Both the position numbers and the translations under genes were made by a program. Of a stretch of DNA of 38,155 bases, positions 24,464 through 31,074 are shown piece after piece. The notes beneath the pieces are model-generated. The model searched no databases. It was given only the letters and a program-made list of their open reading frames with translations, and was not told the origin of the DNA. Location of the stretch: positions 1-38,155 of IMG/VR virus record IMGVR_UViG_3300044996_000447. One strand, given 5' to 3'. How positions within the stretch are numbered: position 1 is the stretch's first letter; each line of letters opens with the position of its first letter. The stretch is from a virus.

Positions 24464-24676
24464 ATGCCCGGTTTCAAGTTGGTCGAAGGTGCTCACTACT
24501 TCTGCGACAACGGCGCCTGCTACTGCTCGGCGCACCTCGGCTACTCGGCCAAGACGACCGGCCGGGACATCAGCGGCCAGAAGATCCACCGCGTCACCAA
24601 GGCCGAAATGGCCGAGCTGGAGACCATCCTGCGCGGCCGCCCGGCCTGCGAGTCCTGCCGGGTGGCCCGCAAGTGA
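24464..24676 (+). CDS. Small Cys-rich protein, 70 aa, first gene of modification cassette
   Basis: Unrecognised. Four Cys in the N-terminal third (CDNGACYC with HYFC just before) and CESC near the C-terminus suggest one or two zinc-binding sites, with a short helix between (KAEMAELETILRG). I chose MPGFKLVEG because AGGGAGACGGAAG precedes this ATG; an ATG six codons earlier has a weaker leader. Its stop overlaps the GTG of the DpdA-like gene, so the two are coupled. A zinc-ribbon partner or regulator of the transglycosylase is possible but unproven. Confidence 0.65.
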   Translation: MPGFKLVEGAHYFCDNGACYCSAHLGYSAKTTGRDISGQKIHRVTKAEMAELETILRGRPACESCRVARK

Positions 24677-25629
24677 GCACCACGATCCGCATCGGCCTCC
24701 CCATCGTGGGCGGCGCCCTGCCCGCCGCCGCTCGTTCGCTTGGCGCGGCCGTGCTCGTCAGCGCCAACGCTCTCGCCCGCTACCGTGGGCGCGGCGTCGA
24801 GCGCGACTTCGCGGGCTTCCGGCTCTCCTGCCCGGATCTCGACGGCCTGGACGTGGCCCTCGACTCGGCCGGCTTCGTCGCCCACGCGCACTACGGCGCG
24901 TTCCCCTGGACGGTCGAACAGTACGTGGCCCTCGCCGCGTCGCGGCGGTGGGCGTGGTGGGCGCAAATGGACGCCTGCTGCGAGGCCGAGATCGCGGCCG
25001 ACCGTGGCGCGGTCCGCCTGCGGCAGGCCGAGACGATCCGCCTGCTCGGCGTGTGCGAGAAGCTGGCCAGCGAGGCCGGGATCGAGCCGCCGATGCCCGT
25101 CCTGCAGGGGCGCACGGTCGAAGACTACGTCTGGCATGTCCAGCAGCTCGGCGCGCGCCTCGAGGGCCGCGCGCTCGTCGGCGTCGGCTCGATGTGCCGG
25201 CGCAACGTGTACGGGCCGGAAGGCCTGCTTGCCGTGGTCGATGCGCTCGACCGCGTGCTGCCCCCGGGGGTCCGCCTGCACCTCTTCGGCGTGAAGTCGA
25301 GCGGGCTCTCGGCGCTGGCCGCTCACCCGCGCGTGGCGAGCATCGACTCGATGGCCTGGGACACGGGCGCCCGGTTCGACAACAAGTTCGCCAGCCGCAC
25401 GATGGACGTGCGGGTCGGCGCCATGGGCCGCTGGTACGGGCGGCAGGTCGAGGCCGTCGAGGCCGCCGACTTCTTTCAGCCGGGCATGTTCGGCCCGGGC
25501 GCGCCGGAGGGCATCGGTCAGGCGCACGAGGAATGGGGCGACCTGCTGGCCGCCGATGAGTGCGGGCTCGGCGAGGCAGCCTACTTCGCGGCCGAAGAGG
25601 CCTGCTGGGGCGCCGAGGCCTTCCGATGA
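24673..25629 (+). CDS. dpdA: DpdA-like DNA 7-deazaguanine transglycosylase
   Basis: Related to tRNA-guanine transglycosylases; the DpdA branch exchanges guanine for a 7-deazaguanine in DNA. Motifs seen: DVALDSAGFVAHAHYG (DSAGF parallels the DSGGF of TGT), PPMPVLQGRTVEDY, ALVGVGSMCRRN, LHLFGVKSSGL and ASIDSMAWDTGARF, the last giving the candidate nucleophile Asp in the D-S-M-A-W signature of phage DpdA proteins. At 318 aa it is compact, and the Cys-Cys-Cys-His zinc site of tRNA enzymes is not evident. The GTG start overlaps the previous stop. No queuosine-precursor genes lie in the window, so the base would come from the host or from elsewhere in the phage. A tRNA target cannot be excluded. 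Confidence 0.75.
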   Translation: MSTTIRIGLPIVGGALPAAARSLGAAVLVSANALARYRGRGVERDFAGFRLSCPDLDGLDVALDSAGFVAHAHYGAFPWTVEQYVALAASRRWAWWAQMDACCEAEIAADRGAVRLRQAETIRLLGVCEKLASEAGIEPPMPVLQGRTVEDYVWHVQQLGARLEGRALVGVGSMCRRNVYGPEGLLAVVDALDRVLPPGVRLHLFGVKSSGLSALAAHPRVASIDSMAWDTGARFDNKFASRTMDVRVGAMGRWYGRQVEAVEAADFFQPGMFGPGAPEGIGQAHEEWGDLLAADECGLGEAAYFAAEEACWGAEAFR

Positions 25630-26072
25630 GCGTCACGCCCGCCATGTGCCCGCCCGACGGCGTGCCGTTCGTTCTCGCCAAGGGTTCGCTCGGCGACGGC
25701 ACGGCCGCCGACGCCCCGGTCAACGTCGTCGGACGCTGCAAGGAATGCCGGGCCGGCCTGCGCGTCTCCGGTGCCCTGCGCGGCTACGCGGGCAAGGACT
25801 CCTGGGGCGTGCGCTGCGTCTTCCAGCTCCCCGGCGGCGCGCTCGGCCTCGCCCACTGCAATTCGTGGGCGCACGGCCTGCTCGTCAACTGCCCGGCCTG
25901 CGCAGCGGCGGGCAAGCGCGATCCGCTCGGCAACCCGCGCCGGGTCCTACTCGCGCCGGTGCTCGGCCGGTACAACGCGAGCAAGAAGTGCGACGGCCGG
26001 TGCACCTCCGCCACCGGCCACAACTGCGAATGCCAGTGCGGCGGCCGCAATCACGGGAGCGACCACGGATGA
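25626..26072 (+). CDS. Cys-rich zinc-binding hypothetical protein, 148 aa
   Basis: Fourteen cysteines, several paired: CKEC, CPAC, and a C-terminal cluster KCDGRCTSATGHNCECQCGG followed by NHG. This C-terminal signature occurs in small unassigned phage proteins of high-GC hosts. The ATG overlaps the dpdA stop (ATGA), and its own stop overlaps the mom start, so it is locked between two DNA-modification genes. Overlap of a zinc-finger gene with mom recalls com-mom of phage Mu, but this is not a recognisable Com homologue. Function is unknown; a role in modification or its translation control is inference. Confidence 0.65.
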   Translation: MSVTPAMCPPDGVPFVLAKGSLGDGTAADAPVNVVGRCKECRAGLRVSGALRGYAGKDSWGVRCVFQLPGGALGLAHCNSWAHGLLVNCPACAAAGKRDPLGNPRRVLLAPVLGRYNASKKCDGRCTSATGHNCECQCGGRNHGSDHG

Positions 26073-26878
26073 TGACCCAGCTCGACCTGCCGATCCCCTG
26101 CCAGCGGTGGCGCGCCCGCCGCGCCTCCTACCGCCCCGCCGGTGAGCCCATCGACCCGCGCCGGTACTCGGTCGAGGTGGTCGAGGAAGCGGCCGCCCGG
26201 GCCTTCGTGGTCGAGCACCACTACGCGGGCACCTTCCCGGCCGCCCGGCTCTCGGTGGGCCTCCACCGGGCCGGCGCGGGCCTCGTGGGCGTGGCCGTGT
26301 TCTCGGTCCCCATGCAGCCGAAGAGCGTCACCCGCCACGCCGGCCAGGACCCGGCCGCCGGTGTCGAGCTCGGCCGCTTCGTCCTGCTCGACGAGGAACC
26401 GGCCAACGCCGAGACGTGGATGCTCGCGCGGGCCTTCCGTCTGCTGCGCGCGGCCAAGCCGGACGTGCGGGCCGTGGTCAGCTACAGCGATCCGGTCGCC
26501 CGCGTGAGCGAGAGCGGCCACGAGATCAAGCCGGGCCACGTCGGGACCATCTACCGGGCGTTCAACGGCCGGTTCGTCGGGCGCAGCTCGCCGCGCGTGC
26601 TCGTCCTGGCCCGTGACGGCCGCGTGGTGTCCGGCCGGACGCTGACCAAGCTGCGCAAGGGCGAGCGCGGGGCCGCTGCCGCATACCGCACGCTGCTCGA
26701 CATGGGCGCGCCCCGTCGCCTGCCGGGCGAGGCCGACGAGGCCTACGTCTCGCGCGCCCTGCTCGAGGGGCCGTTCCGGCGCATGCCTCACCCGGGCAAC
26801 CTCGCCTACGCCTGGGGCCTGGACGAGGCCGCCAGGGCCGCACTGCCGGAGGCGCAGCCGTTCCCGGTCGCCGTCTGA
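26069..26878 (+). CDS. mom: Mom-like adenine hypermodification protein, 269 aa
   Basis: Mom of phage Mu converts adenine in DNA to a carbamoylmethyl form and protects against restriction; it has a GNAT-like fold. Family-like motifs: FVVEHHYAGTFPAARLSVG, VELGRFVLLDEEPANAETW, LARAFRLLRA, AVVSYSDPVARV, GHVGTIYRAFNGRFVGRS, and the end MPHPGNLAYAWGL. Order and spacing fit the wider Mom family recalled from actinobacterial phages. The N-terminus MMTQLDLPIP resembles the clamp-binding peptide of Hda (QLSLPL). The first ATG overlaps the previous stop. No catalytic proof is possible from sequence alone, but the family call is fairly firm. Confidence 0.75.
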   Translation: MMTQLDLPIPCQRWRARRASYRPAGEPIDPRRYSVEVVEEAAARAFVVEHHYAGTFPAARLSVGLHRAGAGLVGVAVFSVPMQPKSVTRHAGQDPAAGVELGRFVLLDEEPANAETWMLARAFRLLRAAKPDVRAVVSYSDPVARVSESGHEIKPGHVGTIYRAFNGRFVGRSSPRVLVLARDGRVVSGRTLTKLRKGERGAAAAYRTLLDMGAPRRLPGEADEAYVSRALLEGPFRRMPHPGNLAYAWGLDEAARAALPEAQPFPVAV

Positions 26879-26913
26879 CCGCACCTGTCAAGGTGCGGAG
26901 AAATCCTTTCTCC
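26879..26913 (+). promoter_or_regulatory. Two overlapping hairpins after mom
   Basis: Stem 1 pairs 26879-26885 with 26892-26898 (seven bases). Stem 2 pairs 26897-26903 with 26907-26913 (seven bases, three-base loop). They share two bases, so they compete or stack. A C-run rather than T-run follows, and GGAGG for the next gene begins 11 bases on. Likely partial terminator or translation control. Confidence 0.5.
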
Positions 26914-26932
26914 ACCCCCCGCAGGAGGCCCC

Positions 26933-27238
26933 ATGCCCAACCCCTCGAAGATCCGCTCTCCCCGCTTCTGGCGGCGATGGTGCGCCGCTGGCGCGGTCAC
27001 CAACGTGGACGGCGACCGCCTCGACTTCTGGATGCTCAAGCGGTTCCGGCCGCGCGTCCACGGCGCGCGCGCCACGGTGCTCGTGGACGGGAAGCCCATC
27101 GGCCACGCCGTCGGCTTCCGCACCGTGAACGAAATGCGTGCCGACCTCGATCTGGTGCCGCTCGAGGCCCCGCTCGGCGAGATCCTGCCAGTCGCCTTCA
27201 CCATGACGTTCAAGCGCGTGCCGGACGGCCAGCCGTGA
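26933..27238 (+). CDS. Hypothetical protein, 101 aa
   Basis: Not recognised. A strong GCAGGAGG lies about five bases before the ATG, the best ribosome site in the cassette, which suggests independent or higher translation than mom. The N-terminus is basic (KIRSPRFWRRWCAAG), then a beta-rich core (ATVLVDGKPIGHAVGF) and a C-terminus EILPVAFTMTFKRVP. It may be a small nucleic-acid- or protein-binding protein. Its stop overlaps the GTG of the next gene. Confidence 0.6.
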   Translation: MPNPSKIRSPRFWRRWCAAGAVTNVDGDRLDFWMLKRFRPRVHGARATVLVDGKPIGHAVGFRTVNEMRADLDLVPLEAPLGEILPVAFTMTFKRVPDGQP

Positions 27239-27600
27239 GCGCGCGCGTCGACCGCTGCCTGGGCGTGAAGCTCCTGCACCCGACGCGCTGCTGCGACGAG
27301 TGCCCATGGCGCCGCGACCAGCCGGCCGGGCGCTTCCCCCCAGCGCGGTACAAGGCCCTGCGCGGATCGTGCGAGCAGGGCCTCGCGCCGATGTTCGCCT
27401 GCCACAAGTCGCCGGAGGCGGAGCCGTTCGCCTGCGCCGGGTACGTGCTCGTCGAAGGCGGGCAGGGCAGCCCGCGCAACTTCAACCTCCGCATGGCCCT
27501 CGCGCGCGGCCGCTGCGACCCCCGGGCGATCACCACCGATCCGGCGTCCTTGTGGCCCAGTTTCGAGGCCATGGCCGCCTTCAACGGCTGCGACGACTAG
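27235..27600 (+). CDS. DUF6283-like Cys-rich protein, 121 aa
   Basis: The pattern CCDECPWRRDQPAGRFP, then APMFACHKSPEAE and FACAGYVLVEG, matches my memory of the DUF6283 family (C-x-x-C-P-(W/Y)-R-x-D...F-x-C-H), common in phages and actinobacteria and of unknown function. The Cys/His set could bind zinc. The GTG overlaps the preceding stop. Its TAG stop shares the CTAG palindrome with the stop of terL on the other strand, so there is no room for a terminator between the convergent genes. Confidence 0.65.
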   Translation: MSARVDRCLGVKLLHPTRCCDECPWRRDQPAGRFPPARYKALRGSCEQGLAPMFACHKSPEAEPFACAGYVLVEGGQGSPRNFNLRMALARGRCDPRAITTDPASLWPSFEAMAAFNGCDD

Positions 27601-29786
27601 AGGCCGAGCAGGTCGCGCAGCATCGCGCGCGTGATGTCGATGCCCTGCGTGAGCACGAGCTGGCCGAAGGCCGGGTCACACTCGACCACCCGGGGCGGCT
27701 CGACCGAGAGCGCGTTCCAGGCCTGCACCTGCTCGGCTCGGTCGGCCGGTAGCTCGGCAGCGGCCTCGCGCACCCCCTCGACGCCGTCGGGGTGGATGAG
27801 CGAGGCGTGGCGCCAGGTGACCGCGTGCACGTTGACGCGCGGGGCCACCGCGTCGCGCCGCTGCGTGCGCGCCGCCGACTCAGCCGCCCGGTCGGCCTCG
27901 ACGAGCGCGGCGAGCTGGTCCTGCGGCCCGGAGGCCTGCGCCAGCGCGGCCAGGTGCTCGGCTTCCTTCCGCCGGGCCACGGCGGCCGGATCGTCGTCCT
28001 CGCCCTCGGAGAACCCGAACTCGGCGCCGGCCCGGATGGCCTGATCGGCGATCCACATGGCCATGACGCAGTCGTCGTGATTCCCGATGCCCTGCACCTT
28101 GCCGTCGACGAACCCGAAGTCATTGAGCTCGTCGAGCAGGATGTCGGTCAGCTCGACCGAGAGCGCGTCCCCGCGCGGGAACCGCCACTTGCCGTTCTCG
28201 ATCAAGGGCCGCAGCGACGGCACGCCCCGGCGCAGCGTGTGCTTTTCCTCGCCGGTGCGGAACGGACGGACGGGCAGATCGGTGCGGCGCGCGAGCTGCT
28301 GCGCGAACAAGACCTGCATCTGATTCGACTCGATGAAGATCAGGTCGGCCCCGTAGCTGGCGTGCGCGTCCTTGATCCGCTGCAACTGCTCGTCGAACGA
28401 CCATCCCTTGCCGCGCACGAGGTCGATGAGGTGGCGGTTTCCGTGCCCGTCCACGCCGACCACGAGGATCACCGTGAAGTCGGCCCCGACCTCGGCCGAG
28501 ATCGCGAGGTCGACGCCCATGTAGACCGACCAGCCGGCGGCGGCGATGTCCGCCCGGGTCGGCTTGAGCCGGGCCAGGCTGTTCAGGGTCTCGGGGTGGC
28601 GCGAGAAGAGCTCGCGCGGGAAGAGCGAGGTCTCGTCGGAGACCGGGCGCAGCTCGACCTCCTGCACGTAGGCCAGCGCGTTGCTCTCGCGCTCGCGCCG
28701 GTGCCACTTCTCGTTGCGCAGCGCCGGCCACAGGTACACGTCGCGGCCGCTCTTCGTCCGCCGGTGCCCCGGGTACTTCCGATGCAACCAGTCCCCGCGC
28801 TCGCGCCCCCGTTCGTCCGCCCGCTTGGAGAGCGCGGCTAGGTCGGCGTGCAGGTCGTCGCCGTGCATCGGCGTCCCGATCACGACGAGGTGCGCGAACG
28901 CCGCCGGCAGGAGCATCTTGGCGACGGTGCGGTGCAGGAAGTCCTTGGATTTCTTACGTTCTACGCTGCTGTATTGGCTGTTGTCGCGCAGTGGATCGTC
29001 CACGACGATCCACTGGACGTGCGCGCCGCGAAACGACTTGCCGAACGTCTTGGCGACGAACTGCGAGCCGTTCTCGAACCAGATCCGCTCGGTGGTCCAC
29101 GTCGTCTCCCACGAGGCCGGGATCAGCGGCGCGAGACATGGAAGCTGCGCCGCCGGGGGCATGGTCCACTCGACGCCGTACTCGTCGGTGAAGCTCTTGC
29201 CGTCCTTGATCAGCCGCATCAGGCTCGAGACCTGCCCCTCGGTGTTGCTGATCAGCAGGCCGAGCGTGTGCGGGTCGCGCCACGAGCGCCACAGGGGGAA
29301 GGCATAGGACCAGAACGAACTCTTGCCGTGGCCTCGCGCGGCCAGGAGCGCGAGGTGCGAGTGCTCGACCAGCAGCTCGCTCCACTCGATGTGATGCGGC
29401 CCGACCTTCATCCCGGCCGCGTGCCGCATCCAGTAGGCCAGCGAGTCGCGCTGTAGCTGCTCGTGGACCCCGCCCAGCAGGGCCTTCGTCGTGTCGTCCA
29501 GGGGGGCGGCGACGCCGCTGGCCTCCGCGTCCTCGCGGCGCAGCTTCCACGAGGCCAGGCGGGCGCGCTCGATGTCGCTGGCCTGCCCGATCCGGGTCAG
29601 GATCTCGCCCGCGCCGTCGTCGTCGAGGAAGCGCGCCCGGATCTCGTCGAGGGCCGCCTCCAGCTCGTTAGCCTGGCGTGCGCTCGGCGCGCGGAACGGG
29701 GTAACGCCGTCGTAACGGCGCGCGTGCTCGACACCTGCTACGGCCAGCGCGGCCACGAGCAGCCGCAGGAGCGCGCGCCGGATCAC
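27597..29786 (-). CDS. terL: Terminase large subunit, 729 aa
   Basis: ATP-driven DNA packaging motor and nuclease. The ATPase part has Walker A GHGKSS (about residues 151-156) and Walker B IVVDDP (about 259-264), with GTPMHGDD after it as a coupling motif. The RNase H-like nuclease part has VYMGVDLAI (about 424), IFIESN (about 483) and NHDDCVMAMW (about 568), giving the acidic metal-binding set. A C-terminal extension of about 150 residues (Ala/Glu/Arg-rich helices) is longer than usual. The GTG start overlaps the upstream stop; the N-terminus RRALLRLLVAALAVAGV is unusually hydrophobic, and no nearby ATG offers an alternative. Confidence 0.9.
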   Translation of the reverse strand: MIRRALLRLLVAALAVAGVEHARRYDGVTPFRAPSARQANELEAALDEIRARFLDDDGAGEILTRIGQASDIERARLASWKLRREDAEASGVAAPLDDTTKALLGGVHEQLQRDSLAYWMRHAAGMKVGPHHIEWSELLVEHSHLALLAARGHGKSSFWSYAFPLWRSWRDPHTLGLLISNTEGQVSSLMRLIKDGKSFTDEYGVEWTMPPAAQLPCLAPLIPASWETTWTTERIWFENGSQFVAKTFGKSFRGAHVQWIVVDDPLRDNSQYSSVERKKSKDFLHRTVAKMLLPAAFAHLVVIGTPMHGDDLHADLAALSKRADERGRERGDWLHRKYPGHRRTKSGRDVYLWPALRNEKWHRRERESNALAYVQEVELRPVSDETSLFPRELFSRHPETLNSLARLKPTRADIAAAGWSVYMGVDLAISAEVGADFTVILVVGVDGHGNRHLIDLVRGKGWSFDEQLQRIKDAHASYGADLIFIESNQMQVLFAQQLARRTDLPVRPFRTGEEKHTLRRGVPSLRPLIENGKWRFPRGDALSVELTDILLDELNDFGFVDGKVQGIGNHDDCVMAMWIADQAIRAGAEFGFSEGEDDDPAAVARRKEAEHLAALAQASGPQDQLAALVEADRAAESAARTQRRDAVAPRVNVHAVTWRHASLIHPDGVEGVREAAAELPADRAEQVQAWNALSVEPPRVVECDPAFGQLVLTQGIDITRAMLRDLLGL

Positions 29787-30310
29787 AGGGCGGCCGGGAC
29801 GAGGCGCAGCCGGACGGGCTGCGCGGCCGTGGTCAGCTCGACCGTGGCGGGCCTGCTGCACGTCGCGCACGCCACGGCGCCGGTGCGGTGCAGGACGAGG
29901 CCCAGGGGTGTCCACGTCCCCCCCGCGCAGGCCGGGCAGACCCAGCGCACCCGGATCTCGTCGAGCGCCCCGTGGGGCGGCGCCCGGCGGTGCCGGATCG
30001 TGGTGTCCGGCTCGCCCCGCACGAACGCAGCCGCCCCGTCGGCCAGCCGCTCAGGCCAGCCCTGCCCGGCCTCCACGGGGCCGATGGCCAGGCGCACCAC
30101 GCGCAGGACCCCGACCTCGAGGGCCACGAACGTGAGGCGCACGATGCGGGCCGCGCCGTCCACCTCGAGGCGGATCTCGCCGTGCTGGCCCTCGCTGACC
30201 AGGGCGCCGCAGCCGTTGTGCACGGGCTCGGCCTGCCAGCCGCCCGCACGGTCGGGCAGGACGGTCAACAGGTGGGCGATGGCCCGCTGCGCGGCGTCGG
30301 CCGGCGTCAC
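29783..30310 (-). CDS. Hypothetical protein with zinc-ribbon-like C-terminus, 175 aa
   Basis: Unrecognised. An N-terminal helix (ADAAQRAIAHLLTVLP) leads to a beta-rich middle (IRLEVDGAARIVRLTF, VGVLRVVRLAIG), then two Cys pairs, CPAC and CATC, about 25 residues apart, which suit a zinc ribbon. GTG start and stop both overlap neighbours, placing it in the packaging operon directly before terL. It might assist packaging, but small terminase subunits do not normally look like this. Confidence 0.6.
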   Translation of the reverse strand: MTPADAAQRAIAHLLTVLPDRAGGWQAEPVHNGCGALVSEGQHGEIRLEVDGAARIVRLTFVALEVGVLRVVRLAIGPVEAGQGWPERLADGAAAFVRGEPDTTIRHRRAPPHGALDEIRVRWVCPACAGGTWTPLGLVLHRTGAVACATCSRPATVELTTAAQPVRLRLVPAAL

Positions 30311-30735
30311 GCCCCAGCGGCGGGCATCGAGAGCTCGACGCCGTCGAGCTTGAAGGTGACGCCCGGCTGCTCGCTGATCCCCAGGGCGACCTCCAGCTCG
30401 TCGCGCAGGCGCCGGTGCTCGTCCACGGCGGCCAGCTCCGCCGGGGTCATGTGCTCGCGCAGCTCCGGCGTGGTCATGGGCCGGCCGGCCGTGCGGACCA
30501 GCGCCTCGAGGCGCACGCGGGCGGCGGCGAAGACCTCGGCGAGCTCGTCCATTCGCTCGAGCGTGGCGAGCGTCTTGACGTAGACGGGGCCGTAGGCCGG
30601 GAACCGCTTGACCGCGTCGAGCACGCGGGCAAGCCAGACCTGATCGGCCGCCGACTTCACGGCCTTGGCCTTGCTGGCGTTGGTGGCGGCGGCGCGCTGG
30701 CGGGCGCGCGCGGCCTTGCGGAGTAGCGACGGCAT
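30307..30735 (-). CDS. Candidate terminase small subunit or helical DNA-binding protein, 142 aa
   Basis: Mostly alpha-helical with a strongly basic N-terminus (LLRKAARARQRAAATNASKAKAVKSAA), then helices VWLARVLDAVKRF and ERMDELAEVFAAARVRLEALV, and an acidic C-terminal third (EHRRLRDELEVALGI). Size, basic start and location one gene before terL fit a small terminase subunit (pac-site recognition), though no clear helix-turn-helix is visible. The ATG follows GTAGGAG at good spacing. Position is the main argument. Confidence 0.45.
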   Translation of the reverse strand: MPSLLRKAARARQRAAATNASKAKAVKSAADQVWLARVLDAVKRFPAYGPVYVKTLATLERMDELAEVFAAARVRLEALVRTAGRPMTTPELREHMTPAELAAVDEHRRLRDELEVALGISEQPGVTFKLDGVELSMPAAGA

Positions 30736-30744
30736 CGGGGGCTC

Positions 30745-31074
30745 CTACGTGGTGAGGTGAGAACGAACGGCATCGGCGAGCGGCCCGGCGTCCGGGCGGC
30801 CGGCCAGGTGGGCGGCGAGATCGCGGGTGGACGCGCCGGCCAGGACGGCGGCGCGCAGGTCGAACGGCAGACCGTCCGGGCCGGCCAGGACGGCCCCGCC
30901 CGGTCCCAGGTAGCCCTTGCGCCGCAGCTCGGCGCAGTGGGCGGCCACGGTCCCCGGCGAGCGCAGGCCGAGCACGGCGCAGACCTCGCGCGCGGTGGGC
31001 GCCCGGCCCCGGGCCACGAGCCCGGCCACGAGGGCGGCGAGCACGGCCGCCTGCCGTGGGGTCAGGCCGGGCAC
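30745..31074 (-). CDS. LexA-type winged-helix DNA-binding protein without peptidase domain, 109 aa
   Basis: Residues 3-57 match the LexA N-terminal winged helix: LTPRQAAVLAALVAGL, then RAPTAREVCAVLGLRSPGTV and AAHCAELRRKGYL, the R-x-P-T-x-x-E...S-x-x-x-V...L-x-x-K-G-x-(I/L) pattern. The remaining 50 residues (FDLRAAVLAGASTRDLAAHLAG) lack the Ser-Lys self-cleavage domain of LexA. The GTG start overlaps the methyltransferase gene by 13 bases. It probably represses or activates phage genes; SOS-box binding is not implied. Being just upstream of the terminase genes, it could time late transcription. Confidence 0.7.
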   Translation of the reverse strand: MPGLTPRQAAVLAALVAGLVARGRAPTAREVCAVLGLRSPGTVAAHCAELRRKGYLGPGGAVLAGPDGLPFDLRAAVLAGASTRDLAAHLAGRPDAGPLADAVRSHLTT

